Source: Sphaerosporella brunnea | Taxonomy: Eukaryota; Ascomycota; Pezizomycetes; Pezizales; Pyronemataceae | Length of the DNA stretch: 64,000 nt | Direction of reading: 5' to 3' | Assembly: GCA_008704415.1 (NCBI GenBank) | Contig: VXIS01000273.1 | Coordinates: 1-64,000 of the forward strand | Shown here: positions 63,020 to 64,000 of the stretch, piece by piece | Position numbering within the stretch: position 1 is the stretch's first letter | Layout: each line of letters opens with the position of its first letter | Notes under the pieces: generated by a model | The model's database searches: none | What the model was told of the DNA's origin: nothing | The model's input: only the letters and a program-made list of their open reading frames with translations | Translations under genes and position numbers: made by a program

Positions 63020-64000
63020 GATGATGATACTGGTGAAGCTCTTGGTCCAGTACGGGCGATACCTGGAGGTACTTGGTGGTTGAAAATTGGAGAGTGGGGA
63101 GGATGTAAGATTAGAAGGGGAAAGGGGGTTTGTGAACGCGCTAAGCGAAAGTCACATTGAGGGCTGTTCGCCTAAATGTGTCTCGCTTAACCCTCAGCGA
63201 AACCTCCTGTGGATTGATTAACACCGAAGTTCGCACTGCACAGCACTCGCATCGCCAGTGCACACACTGGCTTTATCAGTCTTCAGCTTCAGCACTGGCC
63301 GCAGCCGACATTGAGTACAAATAATCTTGATATGCTGGGCGCCTTGCGAGTTCAAGACAAGGTTGCGTCTACTCTCAGCATGCCGATCAGGCAAACGAGA
63401 CCGTGAACTCTCTCTGCGTGTAGTTCGATCAATGTTCGAACGTCAGATACGGACGCGGGACCCAAGCTTAACAGAGTATAGCCTCATTGTATGGTGGACG
63501 CGGTTGAGACATATCACGTTTCGAATTTCGGTTCCGGAGTTACTCAGGGCCCATGTTTCCGTGCGTACAGCTGTAGAAAGTACAGGAGGTCCTCTTCAAT
63601 CTTGTGTGAGCTTTTTTTTCCTTTGATTTTTGTTTAGACACCGCAAAGTGGAGCAACGCAAATCGGTCATCAAGATCCCACGGTCTAATCACCATACCGC
63701 CAATTGTGAAGTAGACGCAGATGCTCAGCGATAATCGATTGGGATGATGTCTTGCCGTTCACCTCGGAGTTTCCTCTGGTTAAGATGGCGTTGTGGTTGA
63801 GCTACGTCAACTCATATGACAAATCGTTGTCCAAAGCCGAAAGCATTGAATCCAAGCCAAGATTCACAAGGGCATTTTGCAAAAAAGACATTCTTTCGTT
63901 CGGTGCTGACTTCGCTAGGTGGTGCGAAGTTTACTTTGCGGGTTATTTTTGAGAGCGCCTCCCTCGGCTGAATGTTGGTTGAAGAATTTCCGATAACCTG
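63020..64000. other. No supported gene
   Basis: Short frames only. TGAGGGCTGTTCGCC and CTTAACCCTCA form a loose inverted repeat near 63,158-63,200. The window ends without a recognisable feature. Confidence 0.3.

Overview
The window looks like nuclear DNA of a filamentous ascomycete (Pezizomycotina). The evidence is short introns of about 49-144 bp with GTAAGT-type donors, CTAAC/CTGAC branch sites and YAG acceptors, a split frataxin gene, a three-exon low-complexity gene, a small secreted cysteine-rich protein, and fungal-type DNA transposons. Gene density is low and most of the window is repeats and decayed coding sequence. Strong gene calls are few: frataxin (13.5-14.2 kb, -), a cysteine-rich single-pass membrane protein (30.3-31.0 kb, -), a coiled-coil/low-complexity protein (39.2-41.1 kb, +), a secreted cysteine-rich protein (44.8-45.3 kb, +), two paralogous small zinc-ribbon-like proteins (50.0-51.3 kb, -), and a two-exon gene at 57.1-57.7 kb (-). 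All other genes are partial, rapidly evolving or broken models.

Layout. 0-3.8 kb: decayed coding-like sequence. 3.86-6.58 kb: a four-layer nest of DNA transposons around a Tc1/mariner transposase. 7.8-10.8 kb: an unassigned gene and a field of GC-rich hairpins. 11.7-14.2 kb: an unassigned minus-strand region, then frataxin. 14.4-29.5 kb: a block of related, hairpin-rich gene fragments, introns and tandem arrays with periods of 137, 142, about 81, 267 and 34 bp, including a palindromic array at 18.5-19.3 kb. 30-31 kb: membrane protein. 32.7-38.1 kb: two SINE-like repeats, a broken gene at 35.2-36.3 kb and a 157-bp tandem repeat. 39-45.3 kb: two good genes plus a 144-bp MITE and an LTR-like repeat. 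45.4-45.8 kb: the intact copy of the MITE that hosts the nest at 4 kb. 46-50 kb: promoters, spliced fragments and a second LTR-like repeat. 50-53 kb: small zinc-ribbon proteins. 53.4-58 kb: a TATA promoter with no long reading frame, then the 217-bp repeat next to the gene at 57 kb. 58-64 kb: further fragments, a third LTR-like repeat and more hairpins.

The best-resolved result is the insertion history at 3.86-6.58 kb. Target-site duplications and an uninterrupted paralogue at 45.4 kb let every layer be removed arithmetically. The most unusual material is the family of hairpin-bearing gene fragments between 8 and 29 kb, with relatives near 54-63 kb. Their inverted repeats differ in sequence but share architecture, and one palindromic array shows matched changes in both arms. 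The genes do not form an obvious pathway. Frataxin (mitochondrial iron-sulfur cluster assembly) is the only clear housekeeping gene.
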